A DNA stretch of 64,000 bases from contig CAYLZD010000005.1 of assembly GCA_964388275.1 (NCBI GenBank), positions 1-64,000 of the forward strand, written 5' to 3'. A program made the translations under genes and the position numbers. The notes beneath the pieces are model-generated. The model did not search any database. It saw nothing but the letters and a program-made list of their open reading frames with translations, and was not told where the DNA came from. Positions 32,814-42,716 of this stretch are shown here, one piece after another (position 1 is the stretch's first letter; every line of letters begins with the position of its first letter). Source of the stretch: JARYLZ01 sp964388275. GTDB taxonomy: Bacteria > Bacteroidota > Ignavibacteria > SZUA-365.

Positions 32814-33812
32814 TCAGATCAGCACTTTCCAGCTGTTCAACGCTTTCATGTAATTGGCGCGTTCGAAGGCCGCGGGCTCGGCCACGGAGCGCTGGCTCAT
32901 GCTGCCCTTGAGCTGCGTGATCGAGGAATACTCGTGCTCCTCCATCCAGTGCTCCATCTCGGCCAGAACTTTCCGGAGATGAGGAACGCCGTTCTGCAGG
33001 AGAGCGGAGCACATCATAGCGACATCGGCGCCGGCCATAAGCATTTTCAGAGCGTCCAGATGCGTGTGCACGCCAGTGGTGGCGGCGAGGCCGGCGCGCA
33101 CATTCCCGTAAAGAATCGCGATCCAGCGCAGGGGCAACCGTCCCTCGGCGGAAGAGCTCAGATGCAGGCTGGGCACGACTTCAAGCGCATCCAGGTCGAA
33201 GTCGGGCTGATAGAAACGGTTGAACAGCACAAGCGCGTCCGCGCCGGCTTCGTCGAGCTTCCGGGCCATGCCCGCCAGGGAACTGAAAAACGGACTCAGT
33301 TTCATGGCGACCGGTATCGTGACGTTCTGCTTGATCAGTTTCAGATCGTCGATGTAGATCTTCTCGATATCCTCCGAACCGTAGGACGGATCAGTGGGGA
33401 TGTAGTAGACGTTGAGTTCGAGCGCGTCTGCGCCGGCCTCCTGAATCTTCCGGGCGTATTCGATCCAGCCGCCGGGGGAAACCCCGTTCAGGCTTCCGAT
33501 GATCGGGATATCCGTCGCCGCCTTGGCCACGTGGATGTGCTCGAGATATTCGTCCGGACCCAGGTTGAATTCCCCGATCTGCGGAAAATAGCTGATCGCT
33601 TCCTGGTAGCTTTCGGCGCCGTGGGTCAGGAAATGATCGAGCGCGAGCTGTTCGTGTGTTATCTGCTCTTCGAACAGCGAATACATCACGACCGCGGAAG
33701 CTCCGGCATCCTCGAGCGCCTTTATGCCTCCGATGTCCTTCGACAGCGGCGATGCGGACGGGACTATCGGATTGTTGAGCGTCAGTCCCATGTAGGTTGT
33801 TGTTAGATCCAT
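32814..33812 (-). CDS. Dihydroorotate dehydrogenase-like FMN-barrel protein
   Basis: 332 residues. It resembles DHOD (MDLTTTYMGLTLNNPIVPSASP, LELNVYYIPTD, VAMKLSPFFSS), but the SCPN catalytic segment is changed to NVYYIPTD and there is a distinct C-terminus, so it is unlikely to be the pyrimidine enzyme; true pyrDK lies at 26-28 kb. Proteins of this type are commonly found beside nifJ, as here (48 bases downstream), and may serve an oxidoreductase role linked to it. The function is unproven. Confidence 0.88.
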   Translation of the reverse strand: MDLTTTYMGLTLNNPIVPSASPLSKDIGGIKALEDAGASAVVMYSLFEEQITHEQLALDHFLTHGAESYQEAISYFPQIGEFNLGPDEYLEHIHVAKAATDIPIIGSLNGVSPGGWIEYARKIQEAGADALELNVYYIPTDPSYGSEDIEKIYIDDLKLIKQNVTIPVAMKLSPFFSSLAGMARKLDEAGADALVLFNRFYQPDFDLDALEVVPSLHLSSSAEGRLPLRWIAILYGNVRAGLAATTGVHTHLDALKMLMAGADVAMMCSALLQNGVPHLRKVLAEMEHWMEEHEYSSITQLKGSMSQRSVAEPAAFERANYMKALNSWKVLI

Positions 33813-33860
33813 GTCGTTTCCTGCTTTCGTATTTCGGTTTACGGTAATCGCAAATTCGGA

Positions 33861-36800
33861 TCAACCGGCTTTCTCGACGGCTTCGGGGGCCGTGACGCCT
33901 TCCGCGAAGAGCCTCTCGAGACTGGTGTAATAGCGGTGCTTGCGTTCGACGAAGTCCTGCGCCTTGCGCGAAAGCATCTCGGCATCCGCCGGCTTGCTCT
34001 TGAAGAGCATGCTGAAACGCGTCTCCGTGGCCGTGAAATCCTTCACCGACATCGAAGGCGGTTTCGAGTCGAGTTTGAACGGATTCTTGCCTTCGGCGGC
34101 AAGCTTCGGATTGAATCGATAAAGCGGGAACATTCCGCTCTCCACCACCGCTTTCTGATGCTGCATGCCTTTCATCATGTCGATCCCGTGGGCGATGCAA
34201 TGGCTGTATGCGATGATCAGCGACGGACCGTCGTAAGCTTCGGCCTCGATGAAGGCGCGCAACGTCTGAATGTCGCTGTAGCCCATCGCGACGTTGGCGA
34301 CATACACGCTGCCGTAGGAAATCGCCATCAGGCCGAGGTCCTTCTTCGCTATCGGCTTGCCTCCGGCGGCGAACTTCGCCACCGCGCCGAGGGGCGTCGC
34401 CTTCGACATCTGGCCGCCGGTGTTCGAGTAAACCTCCGTGTCAAGCACGAGAATGTTGACGTTGCGGCCCGATGCAAGGACGTGATCGAGCCCGCCGTAG
34501 CCGATGTCGTAAGCCCAGCCGTCGCCTCCCATTATCCACACGCTCTTGTGCACCAGGAAATCGGCGATCGAGAGAAGTCGCCCCGCATCGGGATCGTTCA
34601 TCCCGGATAAACGGACCTTCAGATCCTCCACCCGCGCGCGCTGGTCGAAAATCCCCTGTTCGCTGCTCTGATCGGCGTCGAGAAGAGCGCGGACGGCATC
34701 GCCTCCGAGCTTGTCGGCCATGGCCACGAGCAGTTCGCGAGCCGATTCGTTCTGCTTGTCGATCGTGAGGCGGAAGCCGTAGCCGAACTCGGCGTTGTCC
34801 TCGAACAGCGAGTTGGACCATGCCGGGCCGCGGCCGTTCGCGTCCTTCGCCCATGGTGTTGTCGGCAGGTTTCCGCCGTAGATCGAGGAGCAGCCGGTCG
34901 CGTTGGCGATGATGGCCCTGTCGCCGAAAAGCTGGCTGACGAGCTTGACGTAAGGCGTTTCGCCGCATCCTGAACACGCGCCGGAAAACTCGAACAGCGG
35001 AAGCAGGAACTGCGAGCCCTTTATCGTATCGATCTTCACCGTGCGGCGGTCCACTTCCGGCAGAGTCAGGAAGAACTCCCAGTTTTCCCGCTCCTGCTCG
35101 CGCACCGGAAGCTGGGGCACCATGTTGAGCGCTTTCAACCGCACCTCGGTCTTGTTTTTCGCGGGACACACGTCCACGCAGACACCGCATCCGGTGCAGT
35201 CCTCAGGAGCGACCTGTATGCTGTATTTCCAGCCCGGGTATTCCCTGCCCTTGTAATCGCAATGCTTGAAAGCTGCGGGCGCGCCTGCGAGCTCGCCCGT
35301 TTCGAACACCTTGATGCGGATCGTCGCATGCGGACAAACAATGGCGCATTTGCCGCACTGTATGCACCACTCGGGATCCCATTCGGGAATCTCGAGCGCG
35401 ATGTTGCGCTTTTCCCACATCGTCGTGGCGGTGGGGAACGTGCCGTCGACAGGCATCTTGCTGACCGGCAGATCGTCCCCGTAACCGGCTATCATTCTGG
35501 CGGTGACTTCCTTCACGAAATCGGGCGCTTTGTCCGAGACCGTCGGCTGGAGTTCGATTTTGCTCGTCGCTTGGGCCGGCAACTTGATTTCATGAAGTTC
35601 CGCAAGAGTGGCATCCACGGCCCTGTAGTTCATCTGCACTATCTTGTCGCCCTTGGCGCCGTACGTCTTCTTGATCGAATCCTTGATCTTCTGTATCGCT
35701 TCGTCTTTGGGTAGTATGCCGGAGATCGCGAAGAAACAGGTTTGCATGATGCGATTGACCCTCTCGCCCATGCCCGTCTCCTCGGCAACCTTATAGCCGT
35801 TGATCACATACAGCTTCGCTTTCTTGTCGATGAGCTTCTGCTGAACAGGGCGCGGAATATGATCCCACACTTCGTCGGTGCCGTACGGACTGTTGAGAAG
35901 GAATACTCCTCCTTCCACAAGCTTCGAGAGCATGTCGTATTTCTCGAGAAACACGAACTGGTGGCAGGCGACGAATTGAGCATTGTTGATCAGATAGGTC
36001 GAGCGGATCGGGCGCGGGCCGAATCTCAAATGCGATGTTGTGATCGAACCGGATTTCTTCGAGTCGTACACGAAGTAGCCCTGCGCGTAGTTGTCCGTTT
36101 CCTCGCCGATAATCTTGATGGAGTCCTTGTTGGCGGAGACGGTGCCGTCCGCTCCCAGTCCATAGAACATGCCGCGGAATACTTCGGGCGGTTCGATGTC
36201 CAGGGACTTGTCCCAATCCAGGCTCGTGTGGGTGACATCGTCATGAATCCCTACCGTGAAGTGATTCTTCGGCTTGTCAAGAGTGAGTTCGTCGAAAACC
36301 GCCTTGACCATCGCAGGAGTGAATTCCTTGGACGACAGTCCGTAGCGGCCGCCGATCACTCTCGGAAATACCGTGGTCGGAAGCCTGCCTTCGGTCATCG
36401 CTTCCGCAAGGGCTGTGAGCACGTCCTTGTACAGCGGTTCGCCGCCTGAACCGGGTTCCTTGGTGCGGTCGAGAACGGCGATGGACCTCACCGTGGCGGG
36501 TATCGAATCGATGAAATGGTCGACCGAAAACGGGCGGTACAGGTGGACGCGGATCATGCCGACCTTGCCGCCTTTGGAGTTCAGGTAATCAACCATCTCT
36601 TCCGCAGGGCCGGCGCCCGATCCCATCAGGATGATGATGCGTTCGGCCGCCGGATCGCCGATGTACTGAAACAATTTGTACCGGCGGCCTGTGATTTCGC
36701 CGAACCTGTCCATCGCTCTCTGCACTATGCCTGGGCAGGCGATGTAATGAGGATTGACGGTCTCGCGACCCTGGAAATAGACGTCCGGATTCTGCGCCGT

Positions 36801-37454
36801 CCCGCGCATAATCGGATTGTCCGGAGTCATGGCGCGCTTCCTGTGCGCGGCGATGAGCTCGTCCGGAAGCATCCCGCGCATGTCGTCGTCCGTGAGCTCC
36901 TCGATTTTCAGGACTTCATGAGAGGAACGGAAGCCGTCGAAGAAATGAATGAACGGCACGCGGGATTCGAGCGCCGCCGCCTGCGCTATCAGCGCCTGGT
37001 CCATTATCTCCTGTATGCTGCTCGAAGCGAGAAGTGCGAAACCGGTCTGCCTCACGGCCATGACGTCGCTGTGATCTCCGAATATCGAGAGCGCCTGGCA
37101 GGCCAGCGAGCGCGCCGATACATGGAAGACCGTCGACGTCAGTTCGCCGGCAATCTTGTACATGTTCGGAACCATCAGCAGCAGTCCCTGAGACGCCGTA
37201 AAAGTGGTTGTAAGGGAGCCGGTCTGAAGCGCGCCGTGCACCGCGCCCGATGCTCCTCCCTCGCTCTGCAATTCGACTACCGAGGGCACCGTGCCCCAGA
37301 TATTCTTTCGACCCATCGCGGACCACGCATCCGCCCACTCGCCCATGTTCGAGCTCGGCGTGATCGGATAAATTGCGCAGACTTCGTTGGTCTTGTGCGC
37401 AACGAAAGCGGCCGCCTCGTTGCCGTCAATGTTGATGTTCTTTCGCTTGCTCAT
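33861..37454 (-). CDS. nifJ: Pyruvate:ferredoxin (flavodoxin) oxidoreductase
   Basis: 1197 residues, the usual length of single-chain PFOR. Visible in order: N-terminal pyrimidine-binding domain (AYPITPSSNMGEWAD), gamma-like and delta-like parts, a two-cluster ferredoxin domain (CIQCGKCAIVCP and CTGCGVCVDVCPAKN at roughly 690-760), the proximal-cluster Cys residues (GACSGCGETPY, ATGCSSIYGG) and the TPP domain (GGDGWAYDIGYGG, DTEVYSNTGGQMSKATP). It converts pyruvate, CoA and oxidised ferredoxin to acetyl-CoA and CO2, an oxygen-sensitive step of anaerobes. AAAGGA precedes the ATG. Together with ackA it indicates acetate formation. Confidence 0.98.
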   Translation of the reverse strand: MSKRKNINIDGNEAAAFVAHKTNEVCAIYPITPSSNMGEWADAWSAMGRKNIWGTVPSVVELQSEGGASGAVHGALQTGSLTTTFTASQGLLLMVPNMYKIAGELTSTVFHVSARSLACQALSIFGDHSDVMAVRQTGFALLASSSIQEIMDQALIAQAAALESRVPFIHFFDGFRSSHEVLKIEELTDDDMRGMLPDELIAAHRKRAMTPDNPIMRGTAQNPDVYFQGRETVNPHYIACPGIVQRAMDRFGEITGRRYKLFQYIGDPAAERIIILMGSGAGPAEEMVDYLNSKGGKVGMIRVHLYRPFSVDHFIDSIPATVRSIAVLDRTKEPGSGGEPLYKDVLTALAEAMTEGRLPTTVFPRVIGGRYGLSSKEFTPAMVKAVFDELTLDKPKNHFTVGIHDDVTHTSLDWDKSLDIEPPEVFRGMFYGLGADGTVSANKDSIKIIGEETDNYAQGYFVYDSKKSGSITTSHLRFGPRPIRSTYLINNAQFVACHQFVFLEKYDMLSKLVEGGVFLLNSPYGTDEVWDHIPRPVQQKLIDKKAKLYVINGYKVAEETGMGERVNRIMQTCFFAISGILPKDEAIQKIKDSIKKTYGAKGDKIVQMNYRAVDATLAELHEIKLPAQATSKIELQPTVSDKAPDFVKEVTARMIAGYGDDLPVSKMPVDGTFPTATTMWEKRNIALEIPEWDPEWCIQCGKCAIVCPHATIRIKVFETGELAGAPAAFKHCDYKGREYPGWKYSIQVAPEDCTGCGVCVDVCPAKNKTEVRLKALNMVPQLPVREQERENWEFFLTLPEVDRRTVKIDTIKGSQFLLPLFEFSGACSGCGETPYVKLVSQLFGDRAIIANATGCSSIYGGNLPTTPWAKDANGRGPAWSNSLFEDNAEFGYGFRLTIDKQNESARELLVAMADKLGGDAVRALLDADQSSEQGIFDQRARVEDLKVRLSGMNDPDAGRLLSIADFLVHKSVWIMGGDGWAYDIGYGGLDHVLASGRNVNILVLDTEVYSNTGGQMSKATPLGAVAKFAAGGKPIAKKDLGLMAISYGSVYVANVAMGYSDIQTLRAFIEAEAYDGPSLIIAYSHCIAHGIDMMKGMQHQKAVVESGMFPLYRFNPKLAAEGKNPFKLDSKPPSMSVKDFTATETRFSMLFKSKPADAEMLSRKAQDFVERKHRYYTSLERLFAEGVTAPEAVEKAG

Positions 37455-37904
37455 ATCATATCCTTTATTGCTGGATCAATGCTGGAATTCGGTATTGTTG
37501 CGTGTTGCCGGAGAGATTTTTCACGAATGCCGCGCGCGACGCCGGTGAAATCGATACGGCGCAACGCGGACCACTCCGCCGTCCGCCTTCGGAGTCGAGT
37601 TCCGCTGTTTTGAGTGGTGATGAATGGATGCGGGATCGCGGGAAAGGGAGATGCTTCATTATCAGGTAGGTGCGTATTCGTGAAATCCTGCTCGACAGCA
37701 TCTCAATTTACGGTTTTATCGAGGGACAAAAAAATCAAGCAGCGGCATCCCGCCGAAGCTCGGTTGTCCGACGCTACGGGAGCTCGATAACCCGTCTTTG
37801 TCTGCGCATCGGACGGTTGTTCCCGATTTTGAACTTCTCGCCGCTATTCCGATCTTCCTTGCATAAAGGGCATAACGAAAAAGAAACTCACAAACCGAAT
37901 CCAC
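37455..37904. other. Divergent promoter region of nifJ and the M29-like gene (450 bp)
   Basis: No coding signal seen. It should carry promoters in both directions. I found no clean TAnnTTTG element and no strong palindrome. Confidence 0.5.
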
Positions 37905-39047
37905 ATGCTTTCAGCAACCGACCTGCGGAACCTATTCACGACTGTTTTCAGACCCAGACCGACCGACCGCGTCCTGACTATAATAGTGGACGTCCCGGAC
38001 GATAAAATCCCGGACAATCCGAATTGGCGCGAACGCCGCGAGATGGCCTACGATTGGTGGGTGAAAACAATAACATTCAAGAATGATATCGGCCTGGACC
38101 GGGTGGAACTCTATTATTACCCGAACGTGGGGAGTAACAACAACGATCTTCCCGATGAGCTCTATCACTGGGGCGGCCATCCGGGTGAACTCGTCGCCGA
38201 AAGACTTGCCGCCGAGGGCATGCCTGTGCCTTCGGATGAGGTCTTCTCGGCCGCGGATCTCATTATCGCGCCTACGGAGTTCTCGGCGACGGCGCCATGC
38301 AAGATGCTGGCCAAAAAACACAATTTCCGCGGCACCACTATGCCGGGCTTCGTGCTCGAAATGCTTCCTTCGCTCGGCTTGGACTATGCCGCGGTGAACG
38401 AGAGAATCATCGCTCTGAAGAATCGGCTGGATCGAGCGGAGCGTGAGGTGATGGTCTTCGCCACGGCGGGCGGCGAGTTCACTCTCGACGCCGATCTGCG
38501 GCACCGCATCGCCACTCCGAGCAGCGGCATGTTTCACGATGATATGATCGTGGGCAATCTGCCTTCCGGTGAGACGTACATAGTTCCTTACGAGGGCGAA
38601 ATCGAAGGAGAACCCAGCGGAACGAGAGGCCTGCTTCCGGTGCAGTTCGGCGATGAAATTGTCGTATACCGCATCGAGGCCAATCGCGCGGTGGAAGTTT
38701 TGTCGTCAGGCCCCGCAAGCGAACGAGAGCGGAGCACGCTGGCCGCCGAACCGGCTTACGGCAATATCGCGGAGCTCGGCCACGGAGTGCTCGGCGAATT
38801 CGGGTGCTCTGCCGTGGGCAATCTGCTCATGGACGAAAAACTCGGCCTGCACGTGGCGTTCGGCCGCAGCGAGCATTTCGGGGGTATCGTGTCGCCCAAG
38901 TCGTTCAACGATCCCAAGAATGTAATACACATAGACCGGGTCTACGTGCCTTCCCTGCAGCCCGATATCACAGTGCGTTCGGTTACACTGTTCTATCCCG
39001 GCGGAACCAGCGAGGTCATCATGGAGCAGGGCGTCTGGAAAATTTGA
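37905..39047 (+). CDS. M29-like (aminopeptidase T type) metallopeptidase family protein
   Basis: 380 residues, no signal peptide. The C-terminal third matches the metal site of M29 aminopeptidases: ELGHGVLGEFG, LLMDEKLGLHVAFG, SEHFGG and VIHIDRVY supply Glu, Asp-Glu, His and His-x-Asp positions; EGEPSGTRGLLPVQ appears earlier. The N-terminal half (residues about 1-180) is a divergent Rossmann-like region with WWVKTITFKN and GGHPGEL. Typical M29 enzymes are about 410 residues, dimeric, and cut N-terminal residues from peptides; here substrate and activity remain to be shown. Confidence 0.75.
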   Translation: MLSATDLRNLFTTVFRPRPTDRVLTIIVDVPDDKIPDNPNWRERREMAYDWWVKTITFKNDIGLDRVELYYYPNVGSNNNDLPDELYHWGGHPGELVAERLAAEGMPVPSDEVFSAADLIIAPTEFSATAPCKMLAKKHNFRGTTMPGFVLEMLPSLGLDYAAVNERIIALKNRLDRAEREVMVFATAGGEFTLDADLRHRIATPSSGMFHDDMIVGNLPSGETYIVPYEGEIEGEPSGTRGLLPVQFGDEIVVYRIEANRAVEVLSSGPASERERSTLAAEPAYGNIAELGHGVLGEFGCSAVGNLLMDEKLGLHVAFGRSEHFGGIVSPKSFNDPKNVIHIDRVYVPSLQPDITVRSVTLFYPGGTSEVIMEQGVWKI

Positions 39048-39051
39048 GAAG

Positions 39052-39090
39052 AGCCGGCAATAAGATGAGATCGTCTTATTTACCCCGGCT
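39052..39090. terminator. Bidirectional stem-loop between convergent genes
   Basis: AGCCGG and AATAAGA on the left pair with TCTTATT and CCGGCT on the right, with a bulge of one base against four. It lies between the stops of the M29-like gene and the outer membrane protein gene. Confidence 0.7.
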
Positions 39091-39092
39091 TC

Positions 39093-42000
39093 TCAGAAGA
39101 ACGCACGCACCTCTGCCCGCGCGGTGTGGATGAACGCCGAGCCGCCCTCGCTGCGGCCCAGATAACCCGCTCCGGCTTGCAGAAAGCTCGTGATGCGGTA
39201 ATCGAAGTTCACTCGCAAAACCCAGCTTTTTCCTTCGGCTTTGCCGTCGGTCAATTCGAATGGATAACGCGAAACAGCGCTGGACAGTACTACGTCGCTT
39301 CGTTCCAGTTCCACACGCAGCCGCCCCGGTCCTTCGAAACTCATCACGGCGCGCAGAGTCAGAGAATTTATATCGGCTTCCGTCTCCTGTCCCGGATATG
39401 TGTCCGTGGCATCCGTCAGCCCGAGCACGAAGCCCACTTCAACGCTGCGGTAAGGGCGGTATGAGAAGTCGCCGTTGAAAGCGGTCGCGTTTATCGCGCG
39501 TGTGCGGCTGCCCGCCTGCGCGGAAGTCGCGCCGTCCCTGCGGAAAGCCAGGTCCGCCTGCAATCCGATTTCGCGCACCGGCTGCGACCTGAGGCGCACC
39601 GACCGCTCCGCCCGGAAGGATCGCTCGTCGGCCAGCGCGTACTGGCTGAATCCCCGATTCTGCTCGTAGCGGAAGCGGAGCGACAGATCGGCGTTGCGCT
39701 CGAACAAAAAAATGTCCTGCCGCATCAACTGCGATCCTCTTATCGTCGTCTCTTCGTTTAAGAATGCCGAAGTTCTCAGCATGTATATGTTCGACGTCCT
39801 CTCGTCGCTGCTCTTTTCCTCGATTCTCACATAGGTTTCGCTCGATACGGCACGGAGAAGGGATCGCAGGAAATTGTCCGACGAGGACAGAGCCAGGGAC
39901 GGGCGCACATTCAGACGGGCTCCCGCCCTCAAATCGATAACCGGAAAGAGTTCATCGGTCGGGAGTGTCAGAGCCACGTACTCGCCGTCGAAGCGTGTCG
40001 GTTCATACTCATACTCTTCGGCGATTCCGTTTCCATTCCGATCGCCCGCGTAGATGTAGTTTCCCTGTCCGAAGGGAACCTTCAGAAACACTCGTTCGAG
40101 TTTGGATGTCTTCTCGGTGGACACCTCGTACAGCAGGTTCGCAGACAGCGCTCTTCTCCAGGCCGAATATTGGATTTGAGAACTGGTCAGTATCGTCTGA
40201 AGATCTTTGTTGCCGGTTCGACGGAAATCCTCGCTCCAGCGTCTGTCGCGGATCGTGACGGCCGCCGAAGCAGCGAGGTCGTGCCACGCACGGAGCGTCC
40301 ATGAGTATTGTTGGATCAGATCCTCCGATTGATCCCGCAGCGCGCCATCCAGGTAGGCATCCTCATCGCGGAAGCCGAATTCGGCCCCGAGCGTCATGTT
40401 CCAGAATTCAGCCGTTCTGAATCCGGGGCGCAGATCCAGGAAAGCCATGCTGTTTTGGGCCAGGGTATCGGCCGCTCCGCCGGTATTGATGCGGCGTTCG
40501 CTTTCAAAGCGGAAAGTCGGCTCCACGAAGGACAAGCGGTAGCTTGCGGCGGCGCGCTGGCGCAGCCAGTTGCCGCGGACGGCGCCGTCGTCGCTGCGTA
40601 TCCATTCAATTCCGTACGAAACCGCGGGCAGGGCCGAATCGCCGCTTCGCGGAGCGATTGCAAAGGTTCCTTCGGCGCGCCTGGAAGACAAGGCTCCCCT
40701 GTTATAGCTACCGCCGCCGATCCCAGCTTTGAGAATTTCCGAAGGGCGCCAGGTGACGGATGCCTCCCTTATCGATTCGTCGGCTCGCGCCGCGGCGCCC
40801 GTGTTCCAGCGCCGCGAAAATTCGATTTCGTCTATTCGGTCGATGGGATTGAAGGCCGCGGAACTGTGCCGGTAGCGCGCGCCGATATCGACGGCGCCGA
40901 GTGGCCCCGCCTTCAATGACAGTTCCCCGGAGATGTTTGCCGCCGCGCCGGCGTTGTCCTCCGAGTCGAGAGTCGAGAAACGGTTTCCATCGGCCTCGCT
41001 GAGCGCGGCCTCCGCCGAGAGTTTCAGGCCGCGGAGGGGTTCCGCGGCGGCTTTCAGGTCGGCCAGCCGGCGCAGCTCCGGCACGGGCAGCAGACGCAGG
41101 GGAGAGTAATCGCCCCTGCCGGGTCCAACGAAGCGGTAATACCCGATGCTCTGGCGGGCGTACTCTCCCATGCCGGCACCGACGAAGGAAAATGTCACCG
41201 AATAGGTGGCGCTGTCGGCGCCCGGCTCGTATCGATAATAAACCGTCAAAGCCCCGTCGATGAGTGTGTCGGCCCTGATATAGGCGCCTGCGCCGATGCC
41301 GCGGGCTGAATCGATCCCGACGTAGGCGGCCCCCGGCGCGGAGGCTTTTCGCGGATCGTCTCCGGCCGCTGCCAGCACGGCGCGATCGGCGTCACTGAGT
41401 TCGAACTCGATAGGGGCGTCGGGATCATCGCCCTCCTGAAGGTAGCGCGCCGTCACTCGAAGACGCTCGCCGAATGCCTTGCCCGTCGCGTCCGCCGTGA
41501 AAAGCGCTCTGGAATAAAGGCGGTCCGCATATTCGAAATCCACGGTTATGCGCGAGAATGAGGTGATAAGCCGGCGGGGTTTGAAGGTGATTTCGCCTCC
41601 GGCATATTCGATGACGTAGTCGTTGTTTTCGCCCCTGGTCATTTCGACTCCGTCGACGTAAACGCGCTCTGTGCCCGCCAGCACAACAATGCGCGGTTCC
41701 CCGTTCTTGCCTGTCAACCGGTAAGGCCCCTGCATGCCGTCGATGCCGTTGAACTGCATGCTGCGGTAAGTGCCCTTCATAGATGCCCAGGAAACCGATG
41801 CCGTTCCGATGTCGCTTCCGGCCTCGGCGAGGGCGCCGGCGAGTTTTCTGTTGTAGGATCCGAATTCGGTCCCCGACAGGGACAGAGTGAAATCCCCCAG
41901 GGTAGCCGCGAGATGCGGACTGGAGAGACGTATGAACACTTTGTCGAGTTCCTGCAGCGTGCGGGTGTTGCCCTCGGGCTGTATGGGGGTGTTCTCGTCT

Positions 42001-42608
42001 GTCAACGCGGCCACAATATCGATGTCGTCCGAGAGCTTGCCTGAAAGCTGAAGACGGAAACCGCTGTTGAGCGTCAAATCGCGGCTGCTGCCGATCGTGA
42101 ATCCGCGCCCGATGTAGCCGCTTTTCTGCAGGCCCGCGCCGAACACGTTTTCGATTGTCAGGGTCGACGACACCGGGGCGAAGCGGATCGTGTCGCCGCG
42201 CGAGGTGTCGCGGCGGAGCAGCAATTCGCGCAGACGGTATCCGCGCTGGAAACGGTAGGGAAGGGCGGTGTAGCTGATGGCGAGGATTTTCACTCGCGCG
42301 GAGTCGAGCCGGGCGCGTCCCGCCGGCAGTAGAATGATTTCCCCAGCGCGGGCGTCCAGCGAAAATTCCGTTCCTTGCGCGAGCTCAGAAACCGGGTCGA
42401 TCGCCACCGATATTGCTCCCGGTTGCACGAAACCGTGCTGGAGGCGGAGTGTGTCAGATCCCGCCGCTGAGATCAGCTCGCGGAAGAAGCGTCCGAAAGA
42501 GACCGCCGCGCTGTCGCTTTCCTTCGGATTCCGCTCCTGCCCCTCGGCTTGCGGCCCTCCCCAGGAAGTCGTCAGCAGAAACAGGGCGAAAAGGATGCGG
42601 CCGGTCAC
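39093..42608 (-). CDS. Large outer-membrane beta-barrel protein
   Basis: About 1171 residues from a GTG at 42608, which gives a normal signal peptide (VTGRILFALFLLTTSWG); a TTG at 42671 would add 21 residues. The body alternates amphipathic strands throughout and ends in Phe (EVRAFF), as in outer-membrane barrels. Distinct parts include GRGFTIGSSRDLTLNSGFRL, ALTDENTPIQPEGNTRTLQEL and VYVDGVEMTRGENNDYVIEY. The order of these repeats recalls large FCB-group surface proteins of the SprA type, but it is only half as long as SprA. No plug or TonB box is seen. Function unknown; export or translocation channel is possible. Confidence 0.7.
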   Translation of the reverse strand: MTGRILFALFLLTTSWGGPQAEGQERNPKESDSAAVSFGRFFRELISAAGSDTLRLQHGFVQPGAISVAIDPVSELAQGTEFSLDARAGEIILLPAGRARLDSARVKILAISYTALPYRFQRGYRLRELLLRRDTSRGDTIRFAPVSSTLTIENVFGAGLQKSGYIGRGFTIGSSRDLTLNSGFRLQLSGKLSDDIDIVAALTDENTPIQPEGNTRTLQELDKVFIRLSSPHLAATLGDFTLSLSGTEFGSYNRKLAGALAEAGSDIGTASVSWASMKGTYRSMQFNGIDGMQGPYRLTGKNGEPRIVVLAGTERVYVDGVEMTRGENNDYVIEYAGGEITFKPRRLITSFSRITVDFEYADRLYSRALFTADATGKAFGERLRVTARYLQEGDDPDAPIEFELSDADRAVLAAAGDDPRKASAPGAAYVGIDSARGIGAGAYIRADTLIDGALTVYYRYEPGADSATYSVTFSFVGAGMGEYARQSIGYYRFVGPGRGDYSPLRLLPVPELRRLADLKAAAEPLRGLKLSAEAALSEADGNRFSTLDSEDNAGAAANISGELSLKAGPLGAVDIGARYRHSSAAFNPIDRIDEIEFSRRWNTGAAARADESIREASVTWRPSEILKAGIGGGSYNRGALSSRRAEGTFAIAPRSGDSALPAVSYGIEWIRSDDGAVRGNWLRQRAAASYRLSFVEPTFRFESERRINTGGAADTLAQNSMAFLDLRPGFRTAEFWNMTLGAEFGFRDEDAYLDGALRDQSEDLIQQYSWTLRAWHDLAASAAVTIRDRRWSEDFRRTGNKDLQTILTSSQIQYSAWRRALSANLLYEVSTEKTSKLERVFLKVPFGQGNYIYAGDRNGNGIAEEYEYEPTRFDGEYVALTLPTDELFPVIDLRAGARLNVRPSLALSSSDNFLRSLLRAVSSETYVRIEEKSSDERTSNIYMLRTSAFLNEETTIRGSQLMRQDIFLFERNADLSLRFRYEQNRGFSQYALADERSFRAERSVRLRSQPVREIGLQADLAFRRDGATSAQAGSRTRAINATAFNGDFSYRPYRSVEVGFVLGLTDATDTYPGQETEADINSLTLRAVMSFEGPGRLRVELERSDVVLSSAVSRYPFELTDGKAEGKSWVLRVNFDYRITSFLQAGAGYLGRSEGGSAFIHTARAEVRAFF

Positions 42609-42716
42609 GTGCAAGTCATGGCGAAGGAGGTTCAGACTCTGAAAGTTATGCGGACGGAACTCCAAATGCAATGCGCAAATCCATAGCCGCCGTCCTGCTG
42701 GATTCCGTCTCGAATT

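Noticed and set aside
32814..33812. Second pyrD
   Set aside because: The SCPN catalytic segment of DHOD is replaced, and it pairs with nifJ; true pyrDK lies at 26.3-28.0 kb.
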